Below, in pieces: positions 1 to 5,807 of a stretch of 5,905 nucleotides of DNA. Position 1 is the first letter of the stretch. Each line of letters begins with the position of its first letter. The notes under the pieces are model-generated. The model saw only the letters and a list, made by a program, of their open reading frames with translations. It was not told the DNA's origin and did not search any database. The translations under genes were made by a program, and so were the position numbers. Source of the DNA: Pseudomonadota bacterium (GTDB lineage Bacteria > Pseudomonadota > Gammaproteobacteria > Burkholderiales > SG8-39); NCBI GenBank assembly GCA_003242425.1, contig QGUL01000127.1, positions 1 through 5,905 of the forward strand, in the 5' to 3' direction.

Positions 1-126
<126 letters not shown>

Positions 127-132
127 ACGAGT

Positions 133-158
133 ACGGACACGCCGTCCGGCGTGTCTGT
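133..158 (+). terminator. Terminator-like hairpin after lysS
   Basis: ACGGACACGCC (133-143) pairs with GGCGTGTCTGT (148-158) over 11 bp with one G-U pair, around the 4-nt loop GTCC. It starts 7 nt after the lysS stop. No proper U-tract follows, only CCCGAAACGCCTTT, so it is a weak intrinsic terminator at best. It could instead be a transcript-end stabilising stem. Confidence 0.55.
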
Positions 159-173
159 CCCGAAACGCCTTTA

Positions 174-190
174 GCGGCTAAAATAGCCGC
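174..190 (+). promoter_or_regulatory. Perfect dyad over a -10-like element (possible promoter/operator)
   Basis: GCGGCTA (174-180) and TAGCCGC (184-190) form a perfect 7-bp inverted repeat around AAA. The dyad contains TAAAAT (179-184), five of six matches to the sigma-70 -10 box, in otherwise GC-rich DNA. No good -35 is seen 16-18 bp upstream (TGTCCC at 156-161). It is the only AT-rich promoter-like element between lysS and the operon. The promoter call is inference. It may instead be a small hairpin. Confidence 0.3.
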
Positions 191-255
191 GCCATCCAGC
201 CGGGCCGGCCGTCGCCCGCCCGCAGGTGGCGTTCGAGAATGAGCGAGGAAAGGAG

Positions 256-276
256 CACCCGGACCCGCGCCGGGTG
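256..276 (+). promoter_or_regulatory. GC-rich hairpin in the operon leader
   Basis: CACCCGG (256-262) and CCGGGTG (270-276) are perfect 7-bp arms around the 7-nt loop ACCCGCG. Flanking GAGG (245-248) and CCTC (282-285) could extend the structure across an internal loop. There is no U-tract, so it is not an obvious attenuator. I recognise no known riboswitch core here. Confidence 0.35.
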
Positions 277-320
277 TTTCGCCTCACTTGTCGCAGCCGC
301 CGCCAGACGTCAAGTCTCCG

Positions 321-396
321 CTCTGTTCTCTTCGTAGCCGTACAGGCCGCCTTGCGCGGCCCCGAACCGTACAGATACGAACACCAAACAGGGAGA
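321..396 (+). promoter_or_regulatory. Nested long-range inverted repeat reaching the Shine-Dalgarno of the first imelysin gene
   Basis: Four sets of arms nest in order. CTCTGTT (321-327) pairs with AACAGGG (387-393), with one G-U pair. TTCGTA (331-336) pairs with TACGAA (376-381). GTAC (340-343) pairs with GTAC (369-372). GGCCGC (345-350) pairs with GCGGCC (356-361) around a 5-nt loop. CCGTACAG also occurs twice as a direct repeat (338-345 and 367-374). The outer 3' arm overlaps the Shine-Dalgarno AGGGAGA (390-396), which lies 9 nt before ATG 406. Folding could therefore limit translation of the first gene. The pairings are read directly from the sequence; the regulatory role is inference. 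It matches no RNA family I recognise. Confidence 0.4.
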
Positions 397-405
397 CCGC
401 AGACG

Positions 406-1551
406 ATGGTCCGTAAGCTCCTCATTGCCCTGCTCGCCGTCGCGAGCATCGGTACCGCGCACGCCCAGAAGGTCGTGACGACGGAAGCGGTACTCACGCA
501 CTATGGCGCGCTGGTACACGCCAACTACGAAGACAGCCTCGCCGCCGCGAAGAAGCTGCAGCAGGCCGTGCACGCCTTCGTCGCCGCGCCGAGCGAAGCC
601 GGCCTGGAGGCCGCGCGCAAAGCCTGGCTGGAGGCGCGCGAGTGGTACGGCCAGACCGAGGCCTTCCGTTTCTACGGCGGTCCCATCGACGGCGAGGACG
701 GCCCCGAGGGCCGCATCAACGCCTGGCCGATGGACGAGGCCTACGTGGACTTCGTGGACGGCCAGCCCGACGCGGGCTTCATCAACGACCGCTCGGTGCC
801 GATCGACCGCGACACCCTGATCGGTCTGAACGAGAAGGACGGTGAAGAAAACATCTCCACCGGCTGGCACGCCATCGAATTCCTGTCTTGGGGTCAGGAT
901 CGCTCAGCCGACAGGCCCGGGCCCCCCCCCTTCCCCGATTTCGTGGACGGCAAGGCGCCCAACGCCGACCGGCGGCGCGAGTATCTGAAAGTCATCACCG
1001 ATCTGCTGGTGGACGATCTCGCCGGTCTGACGGAAGCCTGGGCCCCCAACGCCAGGAACTATCGCGCCCGCTTCGTGAAGGACGAGGCGGGTATCGGCAA
1101 AATGCTCTCCGGCATCGGCGTGCTCACCCGCGGCGAGCTCGCCGGCGAACGCATCGAAGTGGCGCTCGACTCCCAGAGCCAGGAGGACGAACACTCCTGC
1201 TTCTCCGACAACACCCACCGCGATATCGTCGCCAACGCGCTCGGCATCCGCAACGTCTGGCGCGGCGAATACCGCCGCCTCGACGGCAGCGTGCTGAAGG
1301 GCCCGAGCCTGCGCGACCTGGTCGCGGCGAAGAACAAAGCCGTCGCGGAAAAAGTGGACCGCCTGACGGACGCCACCGTGAAAGCCGCCGAAGAGATCCC
1401 CGCGCCCTTCGACCAGGCCGTGCTGATCGACAACTCCGGCCGCAAGAAAATCGAAGCGATGGTGCAACTGCTCAAGGAACAGGCCGTCGCGCTCGTCGAA
1501 GCGGCGCAGGTGCTCGGCATCAAGCGGCTCAACACTTCGCTCCCCGAGTGA
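406..1551 (+). CDS. Imelysin family (peptidase M75-like) periplasmic protein A, IrpA/IcmP type
   Basis: A 381-aa exported protein. Residues 1-20 are a Sec signal peptide (MVRK, then a hydrophobic core, ending THE AxA site AHA before Q21). I chose ATG 406 because it has the signal peptide and the Shine-Dalgarno AGGGAGA. The frame stays open upstream to a GTG at 226, but that 60-residue extension has no family-like features and would bury the signal. The family GxHxxE motif is intact as GWHAIEFLSWGQD (residues 152-164). A second family block, SQEDEHSCFSDNTHRD, lies at 257-272. The helical C-terminus fits the two-bundle imelysin fold. Family members are linked to iron acquisition (IrpA, EfeO M75 domain), and the Pseudomonas homolog IcmP was described as an insulin-cleaving metalloproteinase. 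Peptidase activity is not established for the family. It is the first gene of a four-gene operon. A C9 run at codons 173-175 is unusual. Confidence 0.93.
   Translation: MVRKLLIALLAVASIGTAHAQKVVTTEAVLTHYGALVHANYEDSLAAAKKLQQAVHAFVAAPSEAGLEAARKAWLEAREWYGQTEAFRFYGGPIDGEDGPEGRINAWPMDEAYVDFVDGQPDAGFINDRSVPIDRDTLIGLNEKDGEENISTGWHAIEFLSWGQDRSADRPGPPPFPDFVDGKAPNADRRREYLKVITDLLVDDLAGLTEAWAPNARNYRARFVKDEAGIGKMLSGIGVLTRGELAGERIEVALDSQSQEDEHSCFSDNTHRDIVANALGIRNVWRGEYRRLDGSVLKGPSLRDLVAAKNKAVAEKVDRLTDATVKAAEEIPAPFDQAVLIDNSGRKKIEAMVQLLKEQAVALVEAAQVLGIKRLNTSLPE
922..930 (+). repeat. C9 mononucleotide run inside the imelysin A gene
   Basis: Nine consecutive C bases follow CCCGGG and encode Pro173-Pro175 of imelysin A, in a variable loop after the GxHxxE motif. 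Runs of this length are prone to replication slippage and to sequencing error. One extra C would move translation into the frame of the downstream diheme gene, which is free of stops from 888 to 2990. Confidence 0.9.
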
Positions 1552-2993
1552 TGAAGACCGCGTTCAAGCTCGCCGCGCTGGCGCTGCTCGCCGGCGGCGC
1601 CGCGTTGGCGCTTGGCAAATCGGGCCAGCTCGCCGAATACGAACCGGGCGAGGAACTGGCAGGCGGCCGGACTACCGTCAGCGACGACGGCCGCAACGCC
1701 TTCTCCTACCCGGCCGCCAACCTCTCGGTGGACCGGCAGACGTCCTTTTTCATCGGCAATTCCTTCTTCAAGAAGAACTGGGTGGAGGCGCCTTCCTCCA
1801 CCACCGGCCGCGACGGCCTCGGCCCGCATTTCATCGCCCGGTCCTGCGCCGGCTGCCACGCGCTCGACGGGCGCGGCGCGCCGCCCGCCTTCAAGGACGG
1901 CGTGCAGACCGGACAGCCGGTCGGCCTGCTGCTGCGGCTGTCCATTCCCGGCGACGGCGGCAAAGCCGGCGTGGTGCCCGAGCCGACCTACGGCACGCAG
2001 ATCAACAACTTCGCCGTCAAGGGCGTGAAGCCCGAAGGCAAGATCCGCATCCGCTATCGCGAGATCCACGGGCAGTTCGCCGACGGCACGCCCTACAGCC
2101 TGCGCGCGCCCGAATACGAGATCACCGATCTCGGCTACGGTCCGCTGCATCCGCAGACGCTGATCTCGCCGCGCGTCGCGCCGCAGGTCATCGGCCTGGG
2201 GCTGCTCGAAGCGATCAGGGAAGAAGACATCCTCGCCAACGCCGAGCGGCAGGCGAAGGAAGGCAAAGGCATCTCTGGCCGGCCGAACCGCGTGTGGGAC
2301 GAAGCCCGCAAGGCGTGGGTCATCGGCCGCTTCGGCTGGAAAGCCAACGCCGGCAGTGTCGCGCACCAGACTGCGGCCGCCTTCAACGGCGACATCGGCA
2401 TCACCTCCGTACTGTTCCCGGTCGAGGAATGCACGCCCGCGCAAAAGGATTGCCTGGAACGCATCGCGCAGGAAGCGCAATGGCGCAGGCAGCGCAACGA
2501 GAAGACGGTGGACGTGGACGACCACACCCTCGAACGCACGATCTTCTACACCCGCACGCTGGCGGTGCCGGAGCGGCGCAACGCCAAAGACCCGCAGGTG
2601 CTGCGCGGCAAGCGCATCTTCCACGACGCCGGCTGCGCGAGCTGCCACACGCCCAGGTACGTGACGGGCGAGCTGCCCGGCTTCCCCGAGCTGTCGAATC
2701 AGACCATCTATCCCTACACCGATCTGCTGCTGCACGACATGGGCGAGGGGCTGGCCGACAACCGCCCGGACTTCGAGGCCACGGGACGCGAATGGCGCAC
2801 GCCGCCGCTGTGGGGCCTGGGCCTCATCCCCACCGTGAACGGCCACAGCGCGCTGCTGCACGACGGCCGCGCGCGCAACATCATGGAAGCGGTGCTCTGG
2901 CACGGCGGCGAAGCGGAAGGCGCGAAACAGCACGTGCTGAAACTCGACAAGGCCGACCGCGAAGCGCTGGTCCGGTTCCTGGAGTCGCTATGA
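1551..2993 (+). CDS. Diheme c-type cytochrome, DHOR / 'thiol oxidoreductase' family (putative peroxidase-like)
   Basis: A 480-aa protein with two c-type heme sites, CAGCH (99-103) and CASCH (362-366). Residues 1-22 are hydrophobic after MKTAFK, either a Sec signal or an N-terminal anchor, so heme attachment would be periplasmic. Family-like blocks include AFNGDIGITS near 277-286, LLLHDMGEGLADNRPDF near 392-408, REWRTPPLWGLG (413-424) and LLHDGRARNIMEAVLWHGGEA (435-455). The histidines in these blocks could serve as distal ligands. The architecture is that of the diheme oxidoreductase family (COG3488 type), distantly related to MauG and bacterial diheme peroxidases. The substrate is unknown, and the 'thiol oxidoreductase' label is not backed by chemistry. 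Cys294 and Cys301 are extra and could form a disulfide. ATG 1551 shares one base with the previous TGA (TGATG) and no strong Shine-Dalgarno precedes it, which suggests translational coupling. Confidence 0.93.
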   Translation: MKTAFKLAALALLAGGAALALGKSGQLAEYEPGEELAGGRTTVSDDGRNAFSYPAANLSVDRQTSFFIGNSFFKKNWVEAPSSTTGRDGLGPHFIARSCAGCHALDGRGAPPAFKDGVQTGQPVGLLLRLSIPGDGGKAGVVPEPTYGTQINNFAVKGVKPEGKIRIRYREIHGQFADGTPYSLRAPEYEITDLGYGPLHPQTLISPRVAPQVIGLGLLEAIREEDILANAERQAKEGKGISGRPNRVWDEARKAWVIGRFGWKANAGSVAHQTAAAFNGDIGITSVLFPVEECTPAQKDCLERIAQEAQWRRQRNEKTVDVDDHTLERTIFYTRTLAVPERRNAKDPQVLRGKRIFHDAGCASCHTPRYVTGELPGFPELSNQTIYPYTDLLLHDMGEGLADNRPDFEATGREWRTPPLWGLGLIPTVNGHSALLHDGRARNIMEAVLWHGGEAEGAKQHVLKLDKADREALVRFLESL

Positions 2994-4027
2994 GATTAGC
3001 CCGCCTGCGTGCGCTCTTCCTCGCCGCATTGATTGCGCTGCCCGGCGCGGCGCACGCCCAAGAAGCCGCGCCGATCGTCGCGCCCTCGCAATGGATGCGG
3101 CATCTCGCCGAAGACGTGCTCGCGCCCGGCTACCGCGCGCTGCGCGGCGAAACGGAAAAGCTCGCCAACGCGCTCGATGCGCTTTGCGAACAGCCTGGCG
3201 CCGCGGCGCGCGAAGCGGCGCAAACACAATGGAAAGCTGCAGCCCTTGCGTTGCGCCGACTCTCGCCTCTGCCTTACGGCCCGGCGCTGGAACAGCGCAC
3301 CTTGCGCAAGATCGACTTCTGGCCCACGCGCACCGCGCAGATCGAAGCGAGCATCAGGAAAGCGCCGCGCGATCTCGAAGCGCTGCGCCGCATCGGCTTC
3401 AGCGCTCAAGGGCTGCCGGCGATCGAATACCTGCTCTTCGATCCCAAACGCAAGGCGCTGGAAGAGGACGACGCCGCCTGCCGCTACGCGGCGCTCGTCG
3501 CGCATCAGGCCGTCGCGGAAGTCGCCGCGATCGACGGCAAATGGGCCGAGTGGCCGGGCGCGGACGCGGAAGAACGTACCGAGGCGGAACAACGCCTGCT
3601 CGCCGACGGCTTGAACGTCCTCATCGGCAGCACCGAAGCGCTGCGGCTCAAGTATCTGGAGAAACCCGCGAACAGCAGCTCGCCGCAACCCGATTTCGAC
3701 GCGTGGCGCAGCGGCGCCACCGGCGCGCACCTGCGCGCCTATTTCCAGGGTCTGCGCGCGGGTTTGCAAGGCGGCCAATCCGGCGTCGGCTTGACCGCCT
3801 ATCTGCGCGGCCGCGGTCTGCTGACGCTTGCCGAACAACTGGACGCGCGCATCGAACAGACGCAGCACGCCATCGACGCACTGCCGGAGCAGTTCCGCAC
3901 CGATGCGGACAGGAACGCCGCCCGCGCCGCCGCGCGCGAACTGGCGAAACTGCATGCGCTGCTGGCGGAGGACATCGCCGCCGCCATCAAGGTCACGGTC
4001 GGCTTCGGAGAAAGCGATGGCGATTGA
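2990..4027 (+). CDS. Imelysin family (M75-like) periplasmic protein B, divergent GxHxxE motif
   Basis: A 345-aa exported protein. Residues 1-23 form a Sec signal peptide (MRLARLR, hydrophobic core, AHA before Q24), with no lipobox. ATG 2990 overlaps the previous stop as ATGA, and GGAG (2981-2984) sits 5 nt upstream. The body is helical. FWPTRTAQIEASI (110-122) and GLPAIEYLLFD (141-151) mark it as imelysin-like. GLPAIE occupies the place of GxHxxE, with proline instead of histidine while the glutamate is kept. A second conserved-looking block is DGLNVLIGSTEALRLKYL (206-223). Such a second, motif-altered imelysin beside the diheme gene also occurs in the Pseudomonas cluster. It is clearly divergent from imelysin A, so it is not a recent duplicate. 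Loss of the histidine suggests altered or absent metal binding; this is inference. It probably works with A and the cytochrome in the envelope. Confidence 0.9.
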   Translation: MRLARLRALFLAALIALPGAAHAQEAAPIVAPSQWMRHLAEDVLAPGYRALRGETEKLANALDALCEQPGAAAREAAQTQWKAAALALRRLSPLPYGPALEQRTLRKIDFWPTRTAQIEASIRKAPRDLEALRRIGFSAQGLPAIEYLLFDPKRKALEEDDAACRYAALVAHQAVAEVAAIDGKWAEWPGADAEERTEAEQRLLADGLNVLIGSTEALRLKYLEKPANSSSPQPDFDAWRSGATGAHLRAYFQGLRAGLQGGQSGVGLTAYLRGRGLLTLAEQLDARIEQTQHAIDALPEQFRTDADRNAARAAARELAKLHALLAEDIAAAIKVTVGFGESDGD

Positions 4028-5150
4028 CCATCAACGGCGCGCGTTGCTATGCGCCCTGCCGGGCGCTGCGGCGTTCGCGCTCTTGCCCGGTCTAGCCCGC
4101 GCGGCCGTTCCTGGCGAAACGCAGTACGAAGTGCTCACCTGCTGGAGCGACGACCCGCTCCGGCCGCGCGCCTTCCACGCCGGTCTGCTGAGCGCTCCGC
4201 AACGCGCCCTCAGCCTGCCCGCGCGCGGCCATGCGGTGCAATGGCATCCGCGCAATCGTACGAGCGCTTTCGTGGCGGCGCGCCGCCCCGGCAGCTTCCT
4301 CGTGCACTGGCGCATCGCCGACGGCGAAGTGCTGGCACGGTTCGATGCGGAGGACGATCTCTACTTCGAGGGTCACATTGCCTTCGACGCGGGCGGCAAA
4401 CGGCTCTTCGCCACCGAAACCGATGCCTTTACCGGCGAAGGCCGGATCGGCGTGTACGACGCCGACACCCTGGAACGCATCGACGCGTGGCCCACCCATG
4501 GCATCGGCCCGCACGAAGTCACGCTGCTCAGCAACGGCCTGCTCGCCGTCGCCAACGGCGGCATCCTGACGCTGCCCGAAACGGGCCGCGTCAAACGCAA
4601 CCTCGACACCATGGACCCGTCGCTCGTGCTGCTCGACCCACGCGACGGCACGCTGCTGGAGCAGCACCGCCTGCCCGATCACCGCATGAGCATCCGCCAC
4701 ATCGCCCAGGCGGACGACGGCACCATCGGCGTGGCATTGCAGAACGAAGGGGAAGAACGCCTACCGCTCTTCGCCTTCCTCAAAAACGGCCGGCTGCACT
4801 ACGGCGAAGCGGACGAGGATGTGCTGAACAGATGCGGCACCTACGCGGGCGACATCGCCGCACTCGGCGACCACTTCGCCGTGAGCTGCACGCTGGGCGG
4901 CGTCACCGCCATCTGGAACAGCCGCGGCAAGGCTATCGCCCAAGCCCCGACGCCGCGTGTCTGTGCGCTTGCTCCGATGAAGGGTGGATGGTTCGCCAGC
5001 GCCGACGTAGGGACGTCCTGGTGTATCAGCATGAATGGGAAGATACGCAACACGTCACGGCATGACATAGCATGGGACAATCATGCGATCATGGTACCCG
5101 TCACGGACACCATGCCATCAAAACGTGTAGCACCTAACTTGAAACACTGA
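4017..5150 (+). CDS. DUF1513 family protein, beta-propeller-like, exported
   Basis: A 377-aa protein of unknown function. ATG 4017 overlaps the end of imelysin B by 11 nt and has GGAG (4007-4010) 6 nt upstream. The N-terminus, MAIDHQRRALLCALPG followed by a hydrophobic stretch to ARA (about residue 29), is a signal peptide. The RR pair with weak consensus allows Tat export, which is common in this family. Repeated beta-type blocks such as GHIAFDAGGKRLFATE (119-134), GIGPHEVTLLSNGLLAVANG (162-181) and RHIAQADDGTIGVALQ (227-242) resemble propeller blades. The family's C-terminal WDNH is present at 353-356. It is the last gene of the operon, as in pseudomonads. From about 5005 codon use becomes AT-richer (ATA, GTA, TCA, TTG), and the last 17 or so residues look nondescript, so the 3' end may be altered. 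Confidence 0.88.
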   Translation: MAIDHQRRALLCALPGAAAFALLPGLARAAVPGETQYEVLTCWSDDPLRPRAFHAGLLSAPQRALSLPARGHAVQWHPRNRTSAFVAARRPGSFLVHWRIADGEVLARFDAEDDLYFEGHIAFDAGGKRLFATETDAFTGEGRIGVYDADTLERIDAWPTHGIGPHEVTLLSNGLLAVANGGILTLPETGRVKRNLDTMDPSLVLLDPRDGTLLEQHRLPDHRMSIRHIAQADDGTIGVALQNEGEERLPLFAFLKNGRLHYGEADEDVLNRCGTYAGDIAALGDHFAVSCTLGGVTAIWNSRGKAIAQAPTPRVCALAPMKGGWFASADVGTSWCISMNGKIRNTSRHDIAWDNHAIMVPVTDTMPSKRVAPNLKH

Positions 5151-5303
5151 AGCTCCCCATCAGACCTGAAAAGAAATTTCTAGGACCGACACGAAGTGCG
5201 TCGTGAGTGTGATCTTACCTGCTTAGCAGCACCGAGTTATAAACTGAACTGCACGAAGTTGCACTCAGTCATCTGCCCAGCCCACAGGGATTCATCCAAT
5301 CCG
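5151..5303. other. AT-richer intergenic stretch between converging genes
   Basis: No gene, tRNA or clear intrinsic terminator is seen. Two weak stems are present. CACGA (5190-5194) pairs with TCGTG (5201-5205). A composite stem has ACTGA (5243-5247) with TCAGT (5265-5269), enclosing TGCA (5250-5253) with TGCA (5260-5263). On the minus strand the composite stem is followed by TTAT and could help end transcription of the unknown gene. Base composition has already shifted from the GC-rich operon. Confidence 0.4.
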
Positions 5304-5807
5304 TTAAGAAGGATTCGAAAGATTTTTTCCTGATTTGTTTTTCGCTTCCTTTTCGTTCTTCGCTTCCTCTTCGTTCTTTCGCACTACCTCCTCAAAAATT
5401 TTCACATCAATCAGCGCATCATCGCGAACAAGTCCAACGATTCTTTTATGGCACTCGATCACTGTCCTAGCTGCGTCAATTAAATCATTAACCGCCTCGT
5501 TGTACTCTGCTTCTGCTTTTTCGGCCTCCTTAAGAGCTCTGTTCGCCGCCCTATTAGCGTAATCAAAGCCATAATAACTTGCGCTTCGAAGCTCCTCCAT
5601 CGATCTAGTTGCCCATTCAATAGATGAGCTAAACGCAAGCAGCTTTCTGTACTTTTGCTGTAAAGCACGAAGTAGCTCTTGGCCACTCTTCAGATACGCC
5701 AATATCGGATTCGTAATTTCCTCATCGTCTGGTGTGGCGATAGTTTGTATTCCAATCACTCGCTTATCTATTTCTGCCACTGACCTGAGTATGGAACTTG
5801 TAGCCAA
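5304..5807 (-). CDS. Hypothetical protein, probably 5'-truncated by an insertion sequence
   Basis: Up to 167 aa, ending at TAA (complement of 5304-5306). I do not recognise the family. It is predicted all-helical and charged, with an Ala/Glu/Lys-rich segment likely to be coiled coil (about 85-110, ANRALKEAEKAEAEYNEAV) and a Lys/Glu/Asn tail (about 142-165) with a six-residue tandem repeat. No signal peptide or membrane segment is visible. The only start for the full length is TTG at 5807, directly after the transposase stop, and it has no Shine-Dalgarno. If the IS ends at 5781, residues 1-9 are IS sequence and the original N-terminus is lost. GTG at 5780 and GTG at 5759 are other starts, also without convincing ribosome binding sites. 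GC is near 45%, unlike the operon, which suggests horizontal acquisition. It may be a pseudogene. Confidence 0.5.
   Translation of the reverse strand: MATSSILRSVAEIDKRVIGIQTIATPDDEEITNPILAYLKSGQELLRALQQKYRKLLAFSSSIEWATRSMEELRSASYYGFDYANRAANRALKEAEKAEAEYNEAVNDLIDAARTVIECHKRIVGLVRDDALIDVKIFEEVVRKNEEEAKNEKEAKNKSGKNLSNPS
5341..5376 (-). repeat. 18-bp tandem repeat, two copies, in the tail of the hypothetical gene
   Basis: TTCGCTTCCTTTTCGTTC (5341-5358) is followed directly by a copy differing at one base (5359-5376, C for T at position 11). On the coding strand this gives NEEEAK then NEKEAK, in frame. It looks like a recent in-frame duplication that lengthens the charged tail. Confidence 0.9.

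Noticed and set aside
226..405. Upstream extension of the imelysin A frame from GTG 226
   Set aside because: The 60 extra residues have no family character, would precede a clear Sec signal peptide, and overlap leader structures. ATG 406 has a good Shine-Dalgarno.
191..405. Known riboswitch or Fur box in the operon leader
   Set aside because: I looked for TPP, cobalamin, SAM, glycine and Mn riboswitch cores and for an AT-rich Fur-type palindrome. None was found, so iron control is not shown by the sequence.
1059..2933. Long minus-strand open frame (624 aa) opposite imelysin A and the diheme gene
   Set aside because: It is an antisense shadow of GC-rich coding DNA. The plus strand has CXXCH motifs and family blocks, while the minus product is low-complexity and R/A/G-rich.
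2996..3955. Minus-strand 319-aa open frame opposite imelysin B
   Set aside because: It is a shadow frame with no recognisable motif, opposite a gene with a signal peptide and family motifs.
5335..5562. Plus-strand 75-aa open frame rich in Phe and Ser
   Set aside because: It is the antisense of the Lys/Glu-rich hypothetical gene; its composition is the mirror of that charged tail.
5190..5673. Recurring 8-mer CACGAAGT (5190, 5252 and 5666, also 4512)
   Set aside because: Spacing is irregular, flanks are unrelated and one copy lies in coding sequence. It is not a CRISPR or iteron pattern and is probably chance.
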